Positions 1-13,325 of a stretch of DNA of 64,000 bases are shown piece after piece. The stretch comes from Syngnathus acus (Eukaryota; Chordata; Actinopteri; Syngnathiformes; Syngnathidae). A model generated the notes under the pieces. The model saw only the letters and a program-made list of their open reading frames with translations. It was not told where the DNA came from and made no database searches. The position numbers and the translations under genes are program-made. The stretch is taken from positions 10,798,001-10,862,000 of the forward strand of contig NC_051106.1 in the NCBI RefSeq assembly GCF_901709675.1. Reading direction: 5' to 3'. Each line of letters begins with the position of its first letter. Position 1 is the stretch's first letter.

Positions 1-471
1 TCAGGCAAGATGTTCATCCTAAACTGTCAACTCAGCCAACAGCACCTACTATGAATCCAACAAAGTATCATTTCAGGAATTTGCCTTGCGCACGCATCTA
101 CATTTGAGATGAAAGAAGAGCGCAAGTAGAATACAGCAATGAAAAACATAGCGATGACCGTAGTTGAGCACGGGCATTCTTCGTGCACCGCTTTGGGGTC
201 TCCTGCAAAGTGAGCAATTTGAATCCACCACATACAAGCGCAGAGTTGCCACTTTAATGATACAAATCCTTTGCAGTGTTTAAAAGTCATCGTCCAAATA
301 CATGTCAGACGCTTGGCAATTGTCTCTGCTGATGAACTCATTTGGCAATCTAAAAGCACACTATGTTAAGAGTGCAAAAGAGAGGTCAGCGCTCATTAAC
401 CCGGGGTCATTCTTCACCAATCTGATGTCTCAACAAAACAAGGCCGCTCGCTGCACGGTGAACGGAGAAAG

Positions 472-588
<117 letters not shown>

Positions 589-1672
589 AGTGATCAAATC
601 ACCACAAGATGGCCTATCCACTGCACGCTTCGTTACCTCATCAGTGAGTGAGGAGCTTGAGCAAAGGACTGATTGCAGATTGCAATAGTTTGGTCACACG
701 CGCACACATACGTATGCACGGGCGCACGCACCCAACACATAAGCCCTTGCTTGGAATGATGAAAAGGCAAAACCTCTGGCAAGCTTCAATATGCGGCAGC
801 AGAAACTAATACTGTTGGCTGCCTGGTCGGCTCTGCTGACCACGCCCTCGGCGCAAAAGGAAATAACAGCAGGACGTTTGTGATGAAGACACCAAAAGAC
901 AGTGGTGTCTTCATCATCATTCTCACACAGAACCACTATAAGAGTCAGGCTGCAGCAATTATTGACCAGTTGGACCGAAATATAGAACGTAGCCAAATTT
1001 CTCATAGCAACTTAGCTTCTCTTGCTTCCCTCGGGGCTCTTTAGTTTGCAATGGCTTTCACTTGAACACTCGGGAAAGGTCAATTTCTTCTAAAACAGCT
1101 TGACAAGTATTCAGCAGTATGCACTCCATTCAAAATCCATTTCAAGGCAGTGCTTTAGATTACGACAAGAGATGATGAAGACAAAACGACTCTTTGCATC
1201 AAGCCCCAAAAATCCAACAGAGAAGTAAGTCCATGTTCCTCAAGAGAACATTGCGCCTTCAATGTAGCTGTGGAACCTGCATCGCAGAAGTTGACATTTC
1301 ACATGCATTGCAGGCTGGACAGCTTTTGGAAGAGCCATTTGTCACATGCGCACAACTCCTGCGTGCATTTGCTCTTTTTCAGAGTACACGGGCCCTTTGG
1401 GGATTTACCCGTAGAAAAAGGTGGAAATACTACATTTGCATACTAACAGGAGTTCCTCTAACGACACTTGCCTCCTTAGTCGACCATATGATGTACTGCC
1501 GTGCGTGACAATATTATAATGGTATCGTTTGTCAAATGAGAAGAGAATTTTACAAATACACTGCATGTACATATAACGTGAACTAGAGGAAAGGCCAGGC
1601 GTTGGCAGGAGCTGGGAAAGATGAATGATGGGGTGGAAATGGAATGTCATTCCCATTCATGGGGAAAAAGGC

Positions 1673-1790
1673 CATCCCTCCCTCCCTCCCTCCCTCCCTC
1701 CCTCCCTCCCTCCCTCCCTCCCTCCCTCCCTCCCTCCCTCCCTCCATCCATCCATCCATCCATCCATCCATCCATCCATCCATCCATCCA
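1673..1790. repeat. Compound (CTCC)n-(ATCC)n microsatellite
   Basis: About 70 bp of CTCC units pass without a gap into about 46 bp of ATCC units, a one-base change of the unit. The compound structure suggests one array growing from a mutated unit of the other. Confidence 0.97.
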
Positions 1791-1935
1791 CAAAGCGGGT
1801 GACTAAAATTGCAAGGATAGACTTAAGCCATGTTGGCCACAGCAAAAACGCTTAACACTGAATGGGAAGCAGAGAAATCAGCAACATCAAAATGCATCGA
1901 AGGGCAAGCAGGAAATCGAGCTATTGCAGTCTTGC

Positions 1936-2034
1936 TTTTCCTTCCTTCCCTCCTTCCCTCCTTCCTTCCTTCCTTCCGTCCTTCCTTCCTTCCTTCCTTC
2001 CTTCCTTCCTTCCTTCCTTCCTTCCTTCCTTCTT
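1936..2034. repeat. (CTTC)n polypyrimidine microsatellite
   Basis: About 100 bp of CTTC units with a few CCTC and CGTC variants near the left end. Pure polypyrimidine/polypurine strand asymmetry. Confidence 0.95.
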
Positions 2035-2891
2035 TTTCACGTGTGCTGTTTGCTTCGTCAAAGAATGAGCCCAATTGCATGAGATGAGCTCAATAGATTG
2101 CTGACTGCCAATATAAATAGCAGACTTGACTTGACTTGGGAAACACACACATACACACTACCTTTGGCACAAATCAATAGCGTGAGGCTAAAATGCACTT
2201 CCATTTAATTATGATTACCAGCCTTTCCTCGCCCATAATCTCTTTCTTTGCTGCCCCTATCGCTCTCGCTTGCTCATGTTTGTGTCTATACAGAGCGCCG
2301 CCGCCATCTCCCTCTGGGAGGAGAGAAAACTTGTCAGTACGAATCTGGGTTTAATCGTTTCCCAGATCAGCAGCATGTTTTTCTTCCCCTGAAGCATGTT
2401 CTGCCCCCCACCCCCTCTTTGAAATGTCGTCTGGGGAGCGTTTGAAAGCTCAAATGTGCTTGCTCCGGGGCAATTGCACTATTGGGGCTGACTTCTTCAA
2501 ATAAACGGGCTTCAATTCATTCTACGTACGGCGCTCTCTGTTGACACCTCAGAACATGAGACACTGAAATAGAAATAGCTTTGCTCTAAATGAGCCATTA
2601 TCTAACAAGGAATACTTCACAAAATCCTATTGGATTAGATATAGCCATTGTGTAAGCCGTCGTGGTGTAAAATGTCCAAATACTATTTTGCCACGGTGTT
2701 TGATCAAAAGATGTGTCTCAGCAAAAATCCATTTCACTTAATTAGCACCCAAAAGACGTTGTCGGTTTTCTGTTCAAACGCGACCCTCCTCACCTTTAAT
2801 GACATTTTTGTTGCTCTAATATTTACTACATGACAGACTACCCTGAGAAAGAAGGAAGCAGTGAGGCGAATGCTCTTTGGCCGTTTGCTCC

Positions 2892-2936
2892 GTTGTTTGT
2901 TTGTTTGTTTGTTTGTTTGTTTGTTTGTTTGTTTGT
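2892..2936. repeat. (GTTT)n microsatellite
   Basis: About eleven perfect GTTT units followed by GTAC. Confidence 0.95.
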
Positions 2937-3758
2937 ACGTCCATATGATGCCACTGCTGCTTTTTGGCACACAGGCCAGCCAGCACACAATATGGCGTAT
3001 TGCTTTCAGCGTGGGCAGAGGAAGCGAAGCAAGCATGGCCACCTTCATCAATCCCAACAGAAAGTGGCTCGTCTCAAGCGATGACATTCTTTTGAAAAAT
3101 CTGCAAAGAAACATTGTTCAAACAGACACGTAGCGGACATGCGCTTGCTTGCTCTTTCCTTTTCCAGACCGGGGAGTTTGTTGTTTTTTTCTGCGACCAG
3201 ATGGCAGCAGAGAAACTTGGAAGGTGTTCATGGATGTTACACGCATGAATTAGTGGGCAGAGCTTCCATTGCACATTTCCATCATCGTCCTGTTCCGGGT
3301 GATGCAATAAAACGGTCAAAGACTGCCGATCGCTTGGATTTGTAAAAAAGATCTATCTCTTGGTTCCCCTTCGCACATTTCAGAACAACAAGAAAACGGA
3401 GCAAATGCGCAGAGACAAAAAGCAAAGTAACACAGTCTTTTCATTCTCCTTCAATTAAGTACGGCTCCATTGCTAATTGAATCTTCGGCCGAGAAGCCAT
3501 TCGAGAAATGAGAAACAACGGAAGAGAGACATGTCAACACATTAAACATCACTTGTAATGTGCTCTCAAACACTCACAGAGCACGCGCCGCTGCTTTTCA
3601 TAAAGGCCAAAAAGGAAAGATTGGGAAAAGGCTGTACCTTTGCTTTTAGCTACGAGAGCGAGGGAGCGGGTGGAGGTGGAGGTGGAGAGAGAAGGCAGTC
3701 CACAGCCAGTAGCAACAAAGAAGAGAAACAAGTCAAATACACTCAGTGAGGTCACTCC

Positions 3759-3874
3759 TCCATCCATCCATCCATGCATGCATGCATCCATCCATCCATC
3801 CATCCATCCATCCATCCATCCATCCATCCATCCATCCATCCATCCATCCATCCATCCATCCATCCATCCATCCA
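3759..3874. repeat. (ATCC)n microsatellite with ATGC variants
   Basis: About 115 bp of ATCC units, interrupted near the left end by three GCAT units. The same unit on the opposite strand (GGAT) forms the arrays at 6871 and 10304. Confidence 0.96.
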
Positions 3875-5232
3875 TGTCGTTAGCTCGCACTCTCATGAGC
3901 AGTCTGGAGAAAAAAGCCTTTGCTGTTCGTTAGCCGTGTCATTGATAAACAGCAATGAAATACGAAGCCCAAAATTGTTTTTGGATGGTGGGGAAGGTGC
4001 TTTTTCCTTTGTACTTTTCTGCTCGGGGCTGCTCATGACAACACGCTTCATTCGCATCAAATGAGACACTCGCAACATGCAACAAATACACAGGAGACAA
4101 AAGAGCTCGTGTTGTGACTGCTCTTTGTTCATTTTCCGAATCCTATGAAAGAAATGAAATGATTTTGAACGATAATAGCAATAGCAGCAGATTTGGGTTT
4201 TATTGCCATTTTCTAACTCGGCTTCGCTCCATAGTCATGTGTACGCGAGAACGACCGTCCGTCTATAGCTAAGTCCCCCGGCCGGCAATGAACAGCACGC
4301 CACGTAACGCTGCGCTCAAACATCCATGCCATAATGCAGCAACGTATCGACGTCATTATGTTCTGGTGTCGACAGGAAGGAAGGTATCAAAAAGAGTCAT
4401 ACCTTGTTCTGCCATCATGTGAGCAAGGCCTTGAAAAGAGGAAGGACAAGAAGAAAGCAGAAGAGAACACTTAAGCATCTTGCCAATACACGCTGGTATT
4501 GTGATGATCCATGAGTTTTTCCCAAGAGGAAAAAAAAGCATGACATCAGAGACACACAAAGCTTCCAGTTTCTTCCAAGAAGAAACGTCTGAACCAGAAA
4601 GCTCCCAACAGCTAGCTAGCTAGCTACGCTTCAACTCTATGGGACATTGGCAGAATGTCTGGAGAAGAAGCCAGCCGCCAGTAGCCTCTCCTTCATTTTA
4701 AAAGTAGCGCAACGTCACCAGTTAGTAAGTGCGGTTCTTGCCTCACATTTGATTTGCTGTTGAATATTTGATCACATTCGACGTCGAAATTCAATCACAC
4801 GGCATCTTTTTTCTTTTCAACTCACCTGGCGCTTTGCTGCTGAGCTCTGAAACAAAAGAGAGACAGAGACAAGCAAAGAAAGAAGAAATTAGACACACTT
4901 TCATGACTTGCATGTTGACTGTCATGCAAATAACAACACTCTCGTAGTCATACAAACGGCTGGCAGCTCAGCCGGGTGTATGTTTTGTACCGTGCCAGCG
5001 AGAAAGACCTTGCAGTCAGCGCAGTGTTAGCAATTACAGTAGCAAGAGTGACTTCTCTATTATCTAAGATGATATTTAAGTGGAAGGTACGTAACTAACA
5101 AAATAAAGGACAAAAGAAATCCTGGAAAACAATCATATCATCTGAAATGATTTAAGACGCATTTCATTTCCTTGGCTGGGACTCATTGGGTATGTGTGAC
5201 TGTTAATATGAACATAAGCGTATGGAAGGCAA

Positions 5233-5269
5233 TGTCTAAGTCTAAGTCTAAGTCTAAGTCTAAGTCAAT
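5233..5269. repeat. (AAGTCT)n hexanucleotide repeat
   Basis: Five to six perfect hexamer units. Confidence 0.9.
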
Positions 5270-6048
5270 CAGATATGCAGGAACCATTCATTCGTTTGAA
5301 AATGAGAACCAGTGTAACGCTACGCCAACACGAAAGGACTTGCTCAAAAGTCGTCCGCAAGGCATGCGCGTACATCTGCATGCATTGAGCACGGTTCATC
5401 TTTCAGTAGGGCGGACGACACCAAGGCAAAACAGCGAAACATTGGTGTTTTCACAGGAATCCAATATACTGTGCCCTCACTGAAATCTTTTCTATTAATC
5501 TGAGTCACCTCATATGGAGTTTTATCACTGGCTTTCTCATCATTTGTTCTTATCCAACACAGCACTTGTGCTAATTTCCTGTTCTTTCTGGCCTCATGAA
5601 TGAATCATTGATTAAAGAGTAGCTCATCTTGTTCAAACTGGCCGTAATGGGATATGGCTCTAGTAGCGGCGAAATGACACAGCGCAACTGCTTGCGCAGC
5701 AGCACTTCCTCGCTGTGTAATCCAACCGAGACGCATTTGTAAATGACTCGCTTGCTTTCGAAACGACTCGACTTCATCGCTCAATCTCGTCTCATTTAAC
5801 GAGTCTGGGTCGACGCTTTCTAGTATCTACGATACGACGGAACGTAGCGAGGGGCCTCCAAATCAAGACTATGCCCACATATTCCAGAGGGACAAGGTAG
5901 GAGTGCGAGAATACGTTCACCTGGAAAATGCTCATTGAAAGATCTGCTGATGTGTAGAAAGGTGTATTGATTGTAAATTTAAAAAAAAACAAAAAAACAA
6001 CAACAACACTTTTTTGGAAACGCTGCTGTGTCCACAATGTGGTAGCAA

Positions 6049-6182
6049 GTCAGGTCAGGTCAGGTCAGGTCAAGTCAGGATAAGCAAGCAAAGTGCTTTG
6101 TGTTTGGACTGCAGCAAAAAACACATGGCATGGCATGGCATGGCATGGCATGGCATGGCATGGCACGGCATGGCATGGCATT
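6049..6182. repeat. Pentanucleotide arrays (AGGTC)n and (ATGGC)n
   Basis: A short AGGTC array (about 6049-6077) is followed by about eleven ATGGC units (about 6123-6182) with one ACGGC variant. Confidence 0.93.
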
Positions 6183-6867
6183 GCTTGTTGGGGGCTTAGC
6201 CCCCACTGAAATTGCCAGCACAAAGGAACGTGATATAAAACACCTGACATCTTGTGATTGGGTAATGAAAAGGGGCTTGGGGAGCTCCATTCTCTCAAGA
6301 GGCATCCTTATCACTCACTGCAGAACCAATGTCATTAGAATGTCTTGTACCGCCAAGCAGCGTTTAGATTAGCTTTCAGATTTAACAGCTCGCTCTCGCG
6401 CTCTCGCGCACGCACGCACGCACGCACACACGCACACGCACGAACATACACGAGGGACAATCACAGTGGGAGCCTGGCAAGCTGACAAAGTCAAAGCCAC
6501 AAGCCTGCAATCGCTGAACCAATCCTTTCAATAGAAGAAAGAAGGGATGACATTTTCCACTTGGAGGTCTTGAAGCTAACGTTTCGATGATGTGCCATTA
6601 CAAATATACACCCAGAGTGTTTGGTTGATCGTTTGACTTGAGCTGTCTGGCCTATGTGTTATTATTCAAAAGAATGGCCTAAGGCAGGAGCGAGCGCTCA
6701 ATTGTGCAGGGGCGCTAGGACAAAAAGCATTCAGAGATTTGGCAAGATGCCCAATTTCTCCTCTTCTCTGAATTTGCAGATGTTTGGTTGATTCCATTTT
6801 CCCTTAGCACCCCCCCCCCCCCCAAAATGAACACAGTTTTGCGTGGAAGAAGGTCAGTGGGGTGCTG

Positions 6868-7188
6868 TGTATGGATGGATGGATGGATGGATGGATGGAT
6901 GGATGGATGGATGGATGGATGGATGGATGGATGCATGCATGGATGGATGGATGGATGGATGGATGGATGGATGGATGGATGGATGGATGGATGGATGGAT
7001 GGATGGATGGATGGATGGATGGATGGATGGATGGATGGATGGATGCATGGATGGATGGATGGATGGATGGATGGATGGATGGATGGATGGGTGCATGGAT
7101 GGATGGATGGATGGATGGATGGATGGATGGATGGATGCATGCATGCATGGATGGGTGCATGGATGGATGGATGGATGGATGGATGGAT
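6868..7188. repeat. Long (GGAT)n microsatellite, about 320 bp
   Basis: The longest single-motif array in the window, about 80 units of GGAT with scattered GCAT and GGGT variants. It ends about 135 bp from the neurexin splice donor at 7323, inside the intron. The long open frames across it are repeat translations. Confidence 0.97.
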
Positions 7189-7323
7189 TGCCCTCTCCCC
7201 TCCCTCGCTTACCCATTTCGTCATTGCGCTCACCTGCTATCCCAATGGCTTGGCTACTTGAAATGCTTCTTTTTTTGTTCTTTTTCTTCCCTCAATTGAC
7301 AAAAGGTGAGTCAGGCCGCTTAC

Positions 7324-8014
7324 CTCGTGTGCAGAAGCGGCCCTCGTATTGCGTTTTGGAGCAATCGCAGAGCGGCTGTCCGTCCGCCGCCGTCACGGTG
7401 CACGTGCCGCCGTTCTCGCACGGGTTGACGGTGCAGCGGCCCTCCGACTCCAAGGGCACTTTAAGGCTTCCCAGGAACAGGGGTTGGGACTTGCCATATT
7501 TCAGGTCTGCGATGGCGCCCCGGAAAGGCTGCATGTTGCGCACGGTCGGCAGCGTGAGCGCGCCGCTGCGGATATCCTGAGGCACTCCGCCCAAGAACAG
7601 GTCACTCACGATTTTCATGAACTGGCGCTGAGGGCGCACTTGGTCCGCTTTGGCCCGTCCGTCCAGCGCTAGAACCGTGCGCAGGTTATACCTGCTGAGA
7701 GCGGCAAAGTGCCAATTGTCGTCGTCCACCCTGGCGTCGGACACGACCGTGGTTTCGGCGCAGTCGATGCCGAAACGGAGCTGAAGCCGACCCTCGGCCA
7801 CGGCCAGCTGCAGAAAGTCGCAGTAGCCTCCGTCGTCAAAGTACAGCAGCAGCGCCTCGGAGAATTGCGTCTTGAACTGGAAGCTGAGATCGCCGCGGAC
7901 GCTGGCGTCCCAGCGGAGGTAACGAGCCCACTGGCCCGGTAGGCCTAAAAATTGCAGTCCCGTGCATGTGCAGAGGAGCACCTGCAGCTGGATACAAAAA
8001 CTCAGGAGATCCAT
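7324..8014 (-). CDS. nrxn3: Alpha-neurexin first coding exon (nrxn3-like)
   Basis: Alpha-neurexins are presynaptic single-pass adhesion proteins that bind neuroligins and other partners across the synapse. This 691-bp exon (about 230 codons) encodes a signal peptide (start ATG at 8014; [14 protein letters not shown] then CTCTG), the first LNS (laminin G-like) domain beginning [16 protein letters not shown], and the first EGF-like domain with its CENGGTCTV cysteine pattern and a final CTR. The exon stops at 7324 with donor GTAAGC on the minus strand. LNS1 wording such as [16 protein letters not shown] and SDLFLGGVP resembles recalled neurexin-3 more than neurexin-1 or -2, and the next gene upstream on the same strand is adck1, the human neighbour of NRXN3. 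The ATG at 8014 fits a signal peptide; the open frame extends nine codons further to a GTG, which I do not use. The rest of the gene is outside the window. Which fish duplicate (a or b) cannot be told. Confidence 0.93.
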
Positions 8015-8066
8015 ACTTGCAAAAAAATGCAATAATCCCACAGAGGTTGGAGTTCGGAGTTAATTG

Positions 8067-8110
8067 GTCGACCGACCGACCGACCGACCGACCGCCCGCC
8101 CGCCGGCCGG
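8067..8110. repeat. (CGAC)n / (CGCC)n GC-rich repeat before neurexin start
   Basis: About seven CGAC units followed by CGCC units, only 53 bp upstream of the neurexin ATG on the minus strand. If the 5' UTR is continuous with the coding exon, the repeat would be transcribed in the leader as GGTCG repeats. Confidence 0.85.
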
Positions 8111-9029
8111 AGGGATATAGAGAATAGAATGAATAGCAAAAGGTGTATCTAAAGGGACGAGAGAGGGATAACAGTCGTTGCGGCTAACAGTCTGGAGGCC
8201 AATCACATTGGGAAATTGTCCAGTAGCTGGCTGGCGTTCCTCCTGAGACACAAAGCTAACGTTTGGATTCTTGTGCTTTTTACACTTGTGCGGGCGTGCA
8301 TGCTCTCTTGATTCATGGCTGGAAACGAGTCCTCTTGAGCAGAATCTTCTCTTTCATGTTTCACACTGGCCAATGAAGCAGACGTGGGATCTGCTGCTCT
8401 CTCTTTGCTCCATCACTGTCAAAAAGAGAGAGAGAGAGAGAAAGCAGAGGTCACGTCACGCAGGGTCAACGGACAACATCCTTCACATCGCAGTGTTTTC
8501 TTGCTTCCAAACCTCACTCATCATATGTAAATCTCATTTCAAGTCATTACATTCCCTTCGATGGCTGACGTTAGCGTGTGAAAGGCTTATGGCTACATTA
8601 GTAGAAAATGGGATTTGTTAGTGGAAGCAACTGCCATCCATCGTTGACAGATGATGAGCGCTGCTTACGGCATGGCACTTTGTTGACGTCACACAACGAG
8701 TAAACAAACGATGACCTAAGCCTATCTATCGACACATATAATACGTACATTGCAGATGAGTCACGGCCATGCAGCCAACATGTCGCACGCACGTATATGG
8801 CTGCAAGTCAGGCACCTTCATTCAAATGACTTTGATAGTGCTGCATTTTTTCTCCCCCTCCCTCACAGAGGTTGTTTGGAGTTATCGGTCATCTGGCGGG
8901 TAAATTAATCCCATTATTCTCATGGCAAAGCGTGACTATCAGCCGGCCCGGCAGAATGCCTTTTATCTGATGACGGGTCTGACGAGACGGCTTTCTGCTC
9001 AATCCGAGCCAATGCGCAAAAAGACACTC

Positions 9030-9030
9030 A

Positions 9031-9107
<77 letters not shown>
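9030..9107. repeat. (AC)n microsatellite
   Basis: About 75 bp of AC dinucleotides. Confidence 0.97.
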
Positions 9108-9108
<1 letters not shown>

Positions 9109-9677
9109 CTCTGTAAATAAGAGCAGGAGCAGGTGCAAATAGCAATGGGACAACCACAAAATGAATACACAGCAGCACAAGAACAAGTCAAAGTCGAGTG
9201 AAACACAAATGAACGCGCGCGCACGCATGCAGGAGCAGAAGAAGAAGTCAAAAGTCAGCTAGACTTTTGTTCCCTTTTTTCGCCTGCTGTCAGCTGGCCC
9301 CAATCTGCTGATAATGCCTCCATCCTGCGAGCTCGCCATAGTTCAATGAGTAATTGTGGGTGGCCGCTCGCTGAATGTGAAGATGACATCTGTTTCTTTG
9401 AATCACCTCTGGTTTTGGAGTTATTGATCATTTTGCATCGAGAAGGCTCGCTGCCATAACGATTGCCGTCTTTCACCATATCGCGTCACATTCCGCCTCC
9501 GATATGAAGAGCTCAAGCTAGAACCGATTTGGGAAGAAAAACATCTTTTTCAAATTACATTACAACTGTTTGACACTTTCTTGGCAACAAAATATTTGTT
9601 TTACAATTTTGGATCCAATTGCTTTACAGTTTTTGATCCAAGTTCACCACATTTTGCATCATCACTGGCCTGAGCGG

Positions 9678-9679
<2 letters not shown>

Positions 9680-9709
<30 letters not shown>
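9680..9709. repeat. (CCTG)n short microsatellite
   Basis: About seven CCTG units. Confidence 0.9.
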
Positions 9710-10302
9710 CTCATTTCTTTACATATAAACAATGAAATGTTTGTCTGGAGAAAAGTTGATGAATAAATATACGTATATATCATAAAACAATTAGGTATGG
9801 TGGCTACCCGAGCATGCTGCTCCTTGTTTGCCACTTTGATTCGTTACTCACACATCCATTCTGCTTAAAAGCTTTCACACTGTCACAAAAGAAGCTCTTT
9901 TCTTTTCTTTTTTTATGATGCAGCAGGCAGGCTGGCGGGCAGATGGGTGTCGCATCTTCACATGTTCCAATGATGGCTCTGACTGTGCCCATGGCCAGGC
10001 AGTATTGTAAACGAGAAACTATTTTCAATTTGCCTCAAAAAAGAAATCAATCAGTATGGGCATTTCCCCCCCCCCTTATATTTTCTGCTATCACACGGTG
10101 TCACCTGCTCAGAGCTGTGGATTGCGGCGCTGAGGTCTATAAAGACCTGGCTCGTGGAGATGGCTTGACGACGCACGACTGGCTGCCCTACCTAATGCAC
10201 GCGCGCGCGTCTGCACTAAGTGCTCCGGCAATTTAGCAGTGCACTCAAAAAACACTGTCGGACACAGAGACGTCACTTGAGGCACTTCTCACTCACGCCA
10301 AA

Positions 10303-10412
10303 CGATGGATGGATGGATGGATGGATGGATGGATGGATGGATGGATGGATGGATGGATGGATGGATGGATGGATGGATGGATGGATGGATGGATGGATGG
10401 ATGGATGGATGC
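10303..10412. repeat. (GGAT)n microsatellite
   Basis: About 27 perfect GGAT units, the same motif as at 6868. Confidence 0.97.
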
Positions 10413-11218
10413 ACTTGTGCATCGCCAGTTGGAGCAAAATCATACAGAATAAATGGCAGCTTGTTTCAAAATCATTTGTAGTTTTCTTCAATGTTGCAGG
10501 TGTTTTACGCGCGTGCGTGCGTGCGTGCGTACGTGTGCCGGGGCGGGGGGGGGGCTGTTACATCTGTCTGTGCTTGCCTTTTGTTGCAGGATGGGGACCG
10601 TCGGGGGTTAAAAGGCTAAACGGCATGGATCATTGTTCTCGGTGAAAGGCTCTTTTGACCAACACCACAGGGACGAGTCGACGTACACACGCTGACAAAA
10701 GGCAGCAGCACTCTGGATCCTATTAACAGCCACAAGCACCGTGGATGTTGTGTGCGCGTGCGGGTATGCGTGCGCGCCAGTGTTTGTATACGCGCATTAC
10801 GTGCGTGCGTGCGTGCGTGCGCCTGTGCGTGCGCACAACAAATAAAACAACCCGCCGGCCCCTTGTCTTTAAACGGATGCCACTTGACAGTCATTTTGCA
10901 GCAGGTGACTCGATCACATGAACAAAAAGCCGCAGCAAGCACCGCTCAAATGCGGCAACAAAATGTCCAACCCATGCATGCACCAGTAGGATTTGCAGCA
11001 GCACTCTGCAGAGTATCTTCTGGAATTTATCCGCATAATTCGGCACGGGGGTTAGGAGTTGTTTGATATTTTGTGCATTTGCTGCAGTCAAATGATTTGT
11101 CCAGCACTGACACTAAATGGTAGGAGGAAACAGAGCGAGGGAGGATGTTCCACCTCATCCACTCCCACTCACGCACGCACGTAGCTCGTGAATCGCCCAG
11201 ACATCAGCCATCCATCCC

Positions 11219-11292
11219 TTCCTCTCCTCTCCTCTCCTCTCCTCTCCTCTCCTCTCCTCTCCTCTCCTCTCCTCTCCTCTCCTCTCCTCTCT
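11219..11292. repeat. (CCTCT)n pentanucleotide array
   Basis: About fourteen perfect pentamer units. Confidence 0.96.
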
Positions 11293-11829
11293 TCATCACC
11301 TTGCTCTGGCTCAAACACAGCTGCTTTTATCCGGCCGGCCATTTTAGATGGATCTCCTTCTTGTGCAAAAAAGGAACAAATTGCATTCACATTTGAGGCT
11401 TTTTAATAGTTGTGTTATGTGAACAGATGGATGAGACGGCGGCCCTGTGCAGTCTGCTATCCCTATCATGAAAAATAACTTCTTACGTTTTCTAATTCAT
11501 TTACTCGGGGGAGAAATAAAAGTCTCCAATAAATACGGCGTGTAGTTATATAGATATGGATAAAACGCTGTCGCCAAATAATCTTCCTCTGCAACATATA
11601 TAGAGGAGCATAAAAACACAGCAGCTTTCAATTTTTGGAGCAATTTTGGGTGTATGGAGTTGAAATAAATTAAATTGATGACACAAATAATGGCATGGCT
11701 ACAATACTACGTTGCACTCTTGCAGGGCCTCCTGAATGCACTCTTTAAGTAGGCCTAACTGTTACAAAAAAGAAAAGCTTCGGCAGGCTACACGTGAGAA
11801 GCCATGTAATAGACATACAACTTCGACAT

Positions 11830-11847
11830 GGGGGGGGGGGGGGGGGA
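11830..11847. repeat. Poly-G homopolymer
   Basis: A run of about 17 G. Similar C runs occur at 6811, 32105 and 41896. Length in the source assembly may be uncertain. Confidence 0.85.
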
Positions 11848-12565
11848 CGTCATCGGCCGGCCAATGACATCAAAAAATATATCATCCAATGAAACAATAG
11901 AATTTAAACGTTTGAAATATTCGGCCCCAAAATGTTGCTTCTTTTAAGAAGAAAACGATTCATCCATTTTGGAGGTGTTGAAAAAACCCAATTCATTTTC
12001 ATGACAGAACGAACGCAAGTATAATTAGATAAGATTGTTAAATCAAAAGAAAGACACGTTAAAAAAAAAAAAAAAGGCTTCTCAAATGATGGCCTCGTTT
12101 TCTCACGAACCTTTCGTTTACGAAGAAAATACAACATGAAAGATAAATCAATTCAAATGGGAATCGCAATGGGAATGATCTGTGCAGGCCATGTCTGCGA
12201 GTACACACACACGCGTGTGACCAAACGTTATTTCCCCGCTGTCGAGCAGGCAGGCAGCCACGCAGACAGCCACGCAGGCAGCCACGCAGGCAGGCAGGCA
12301 GGCACGCCTTCTTTGGGTTGTGTGCTTCTGCTGCGGCATTACATCACCCGGTTCGAGAGCACCAGCATCATCCCACCCTCCCACCCACACGCGCACACTA
12401 CAAATGGTCCCAAACGTGACACCGAGCAATCACTGCACAGATTAAAACACATGACGTGCACGTGCGCGCGCCGCCGCCGCCGCAAAAGACATGGCATATT
12501 CTCCTCCCTCACCAAAAGAGCCCTTTACGTAACACCTCTGCGTCTTATTGAAATGGCTTCCTTAC

Positions 12566-12591
12566 TATTCTATTCTATTCTATTCTATTCT
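12566..12591. repeat. (TATTC)n pentanucleotide repeat
   Basis: Five perfect units. Confidence 0.88.
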
Positions 12592-13061
12592 GTAGAAGAA
12601 GCACACGATCTTTTCTAGCCCTTCACGTTTGTGGCAAACGAAATATTCTTCACACGAGTGACACAGACACGCATGTTCAAAGTACGACTAGAGCAGTCGT
12701 CTAAATCCTGCATAATATTTGACTTTCCACGCCCTATGGGGATTGGTTTTACCTTGAGAGCCCTTGGCTTTTTTTTTTTTTGCGCTTGATTTGTCAGCGC
12801 GCGCCGCAGTTAATCAGCCAGCCGCCGAGCAAATGAGAAACAGCACGGCCTCATGACCAAAATGCAGCCGCTCCAAAAAAAAGAAAAACAAAGCAACGGA
12901 CGACTTTCGTTAGTTTTTGCAACAAATATTCCTTTCCCGCATCAAAGCTGTAAATTGTTACCAATGCACGGTGCTATATTTCAATTTCACGCCTGGCAAC
13001 TTCTAAACACTGATCACACGCCCACAATATATTAGCAACATATTTCAAGTCACACACTCGG

Positions 13062-13109
<48 letters not shown>

Positions 13110-13111
13110 CA
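13062..13111. repeat. (AGGC)n microsatellite
   Basis: About twelve perfect units. Confidence 0.95.
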
Positions 13112-13220
13112 ATGCAGCAAACACCTTCTTCACTAAGGCCGGAGCCAACGAAAAACAGATGTAAACTAAGAGTGCAGGCCACCGCTGCCCCAATGGTGGT
13201 CCAAGTTCAAGGATGATCAC

Positions 13221-13236
13221 ATACACACACACACAC

Positions 13237-13325
<89 letters not shown>
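13221..13325. repeat. (AC)n microsatellite
   Basis: About 103 bp of AC dinucleotides with one GC interruption near the left end. Confidence 0.97.

Noticed and set aside
6715-7580. Long open frames on both strands across the GGAT array (up to 245 codons)
   Set aside because: They translate a four-base repeat in every frame (Met-Asp-Gly-Trp or Ile-His-Pro-Ser periodicity) and join unrelated flanks; no splice or homology support.
7349-7942. Plus-strand open frames opposite the neurexin exon
   Set aside because: Antisense shadows of a GC-rich conserved coding exon; the minus frame has clear LNS and EGF domains.
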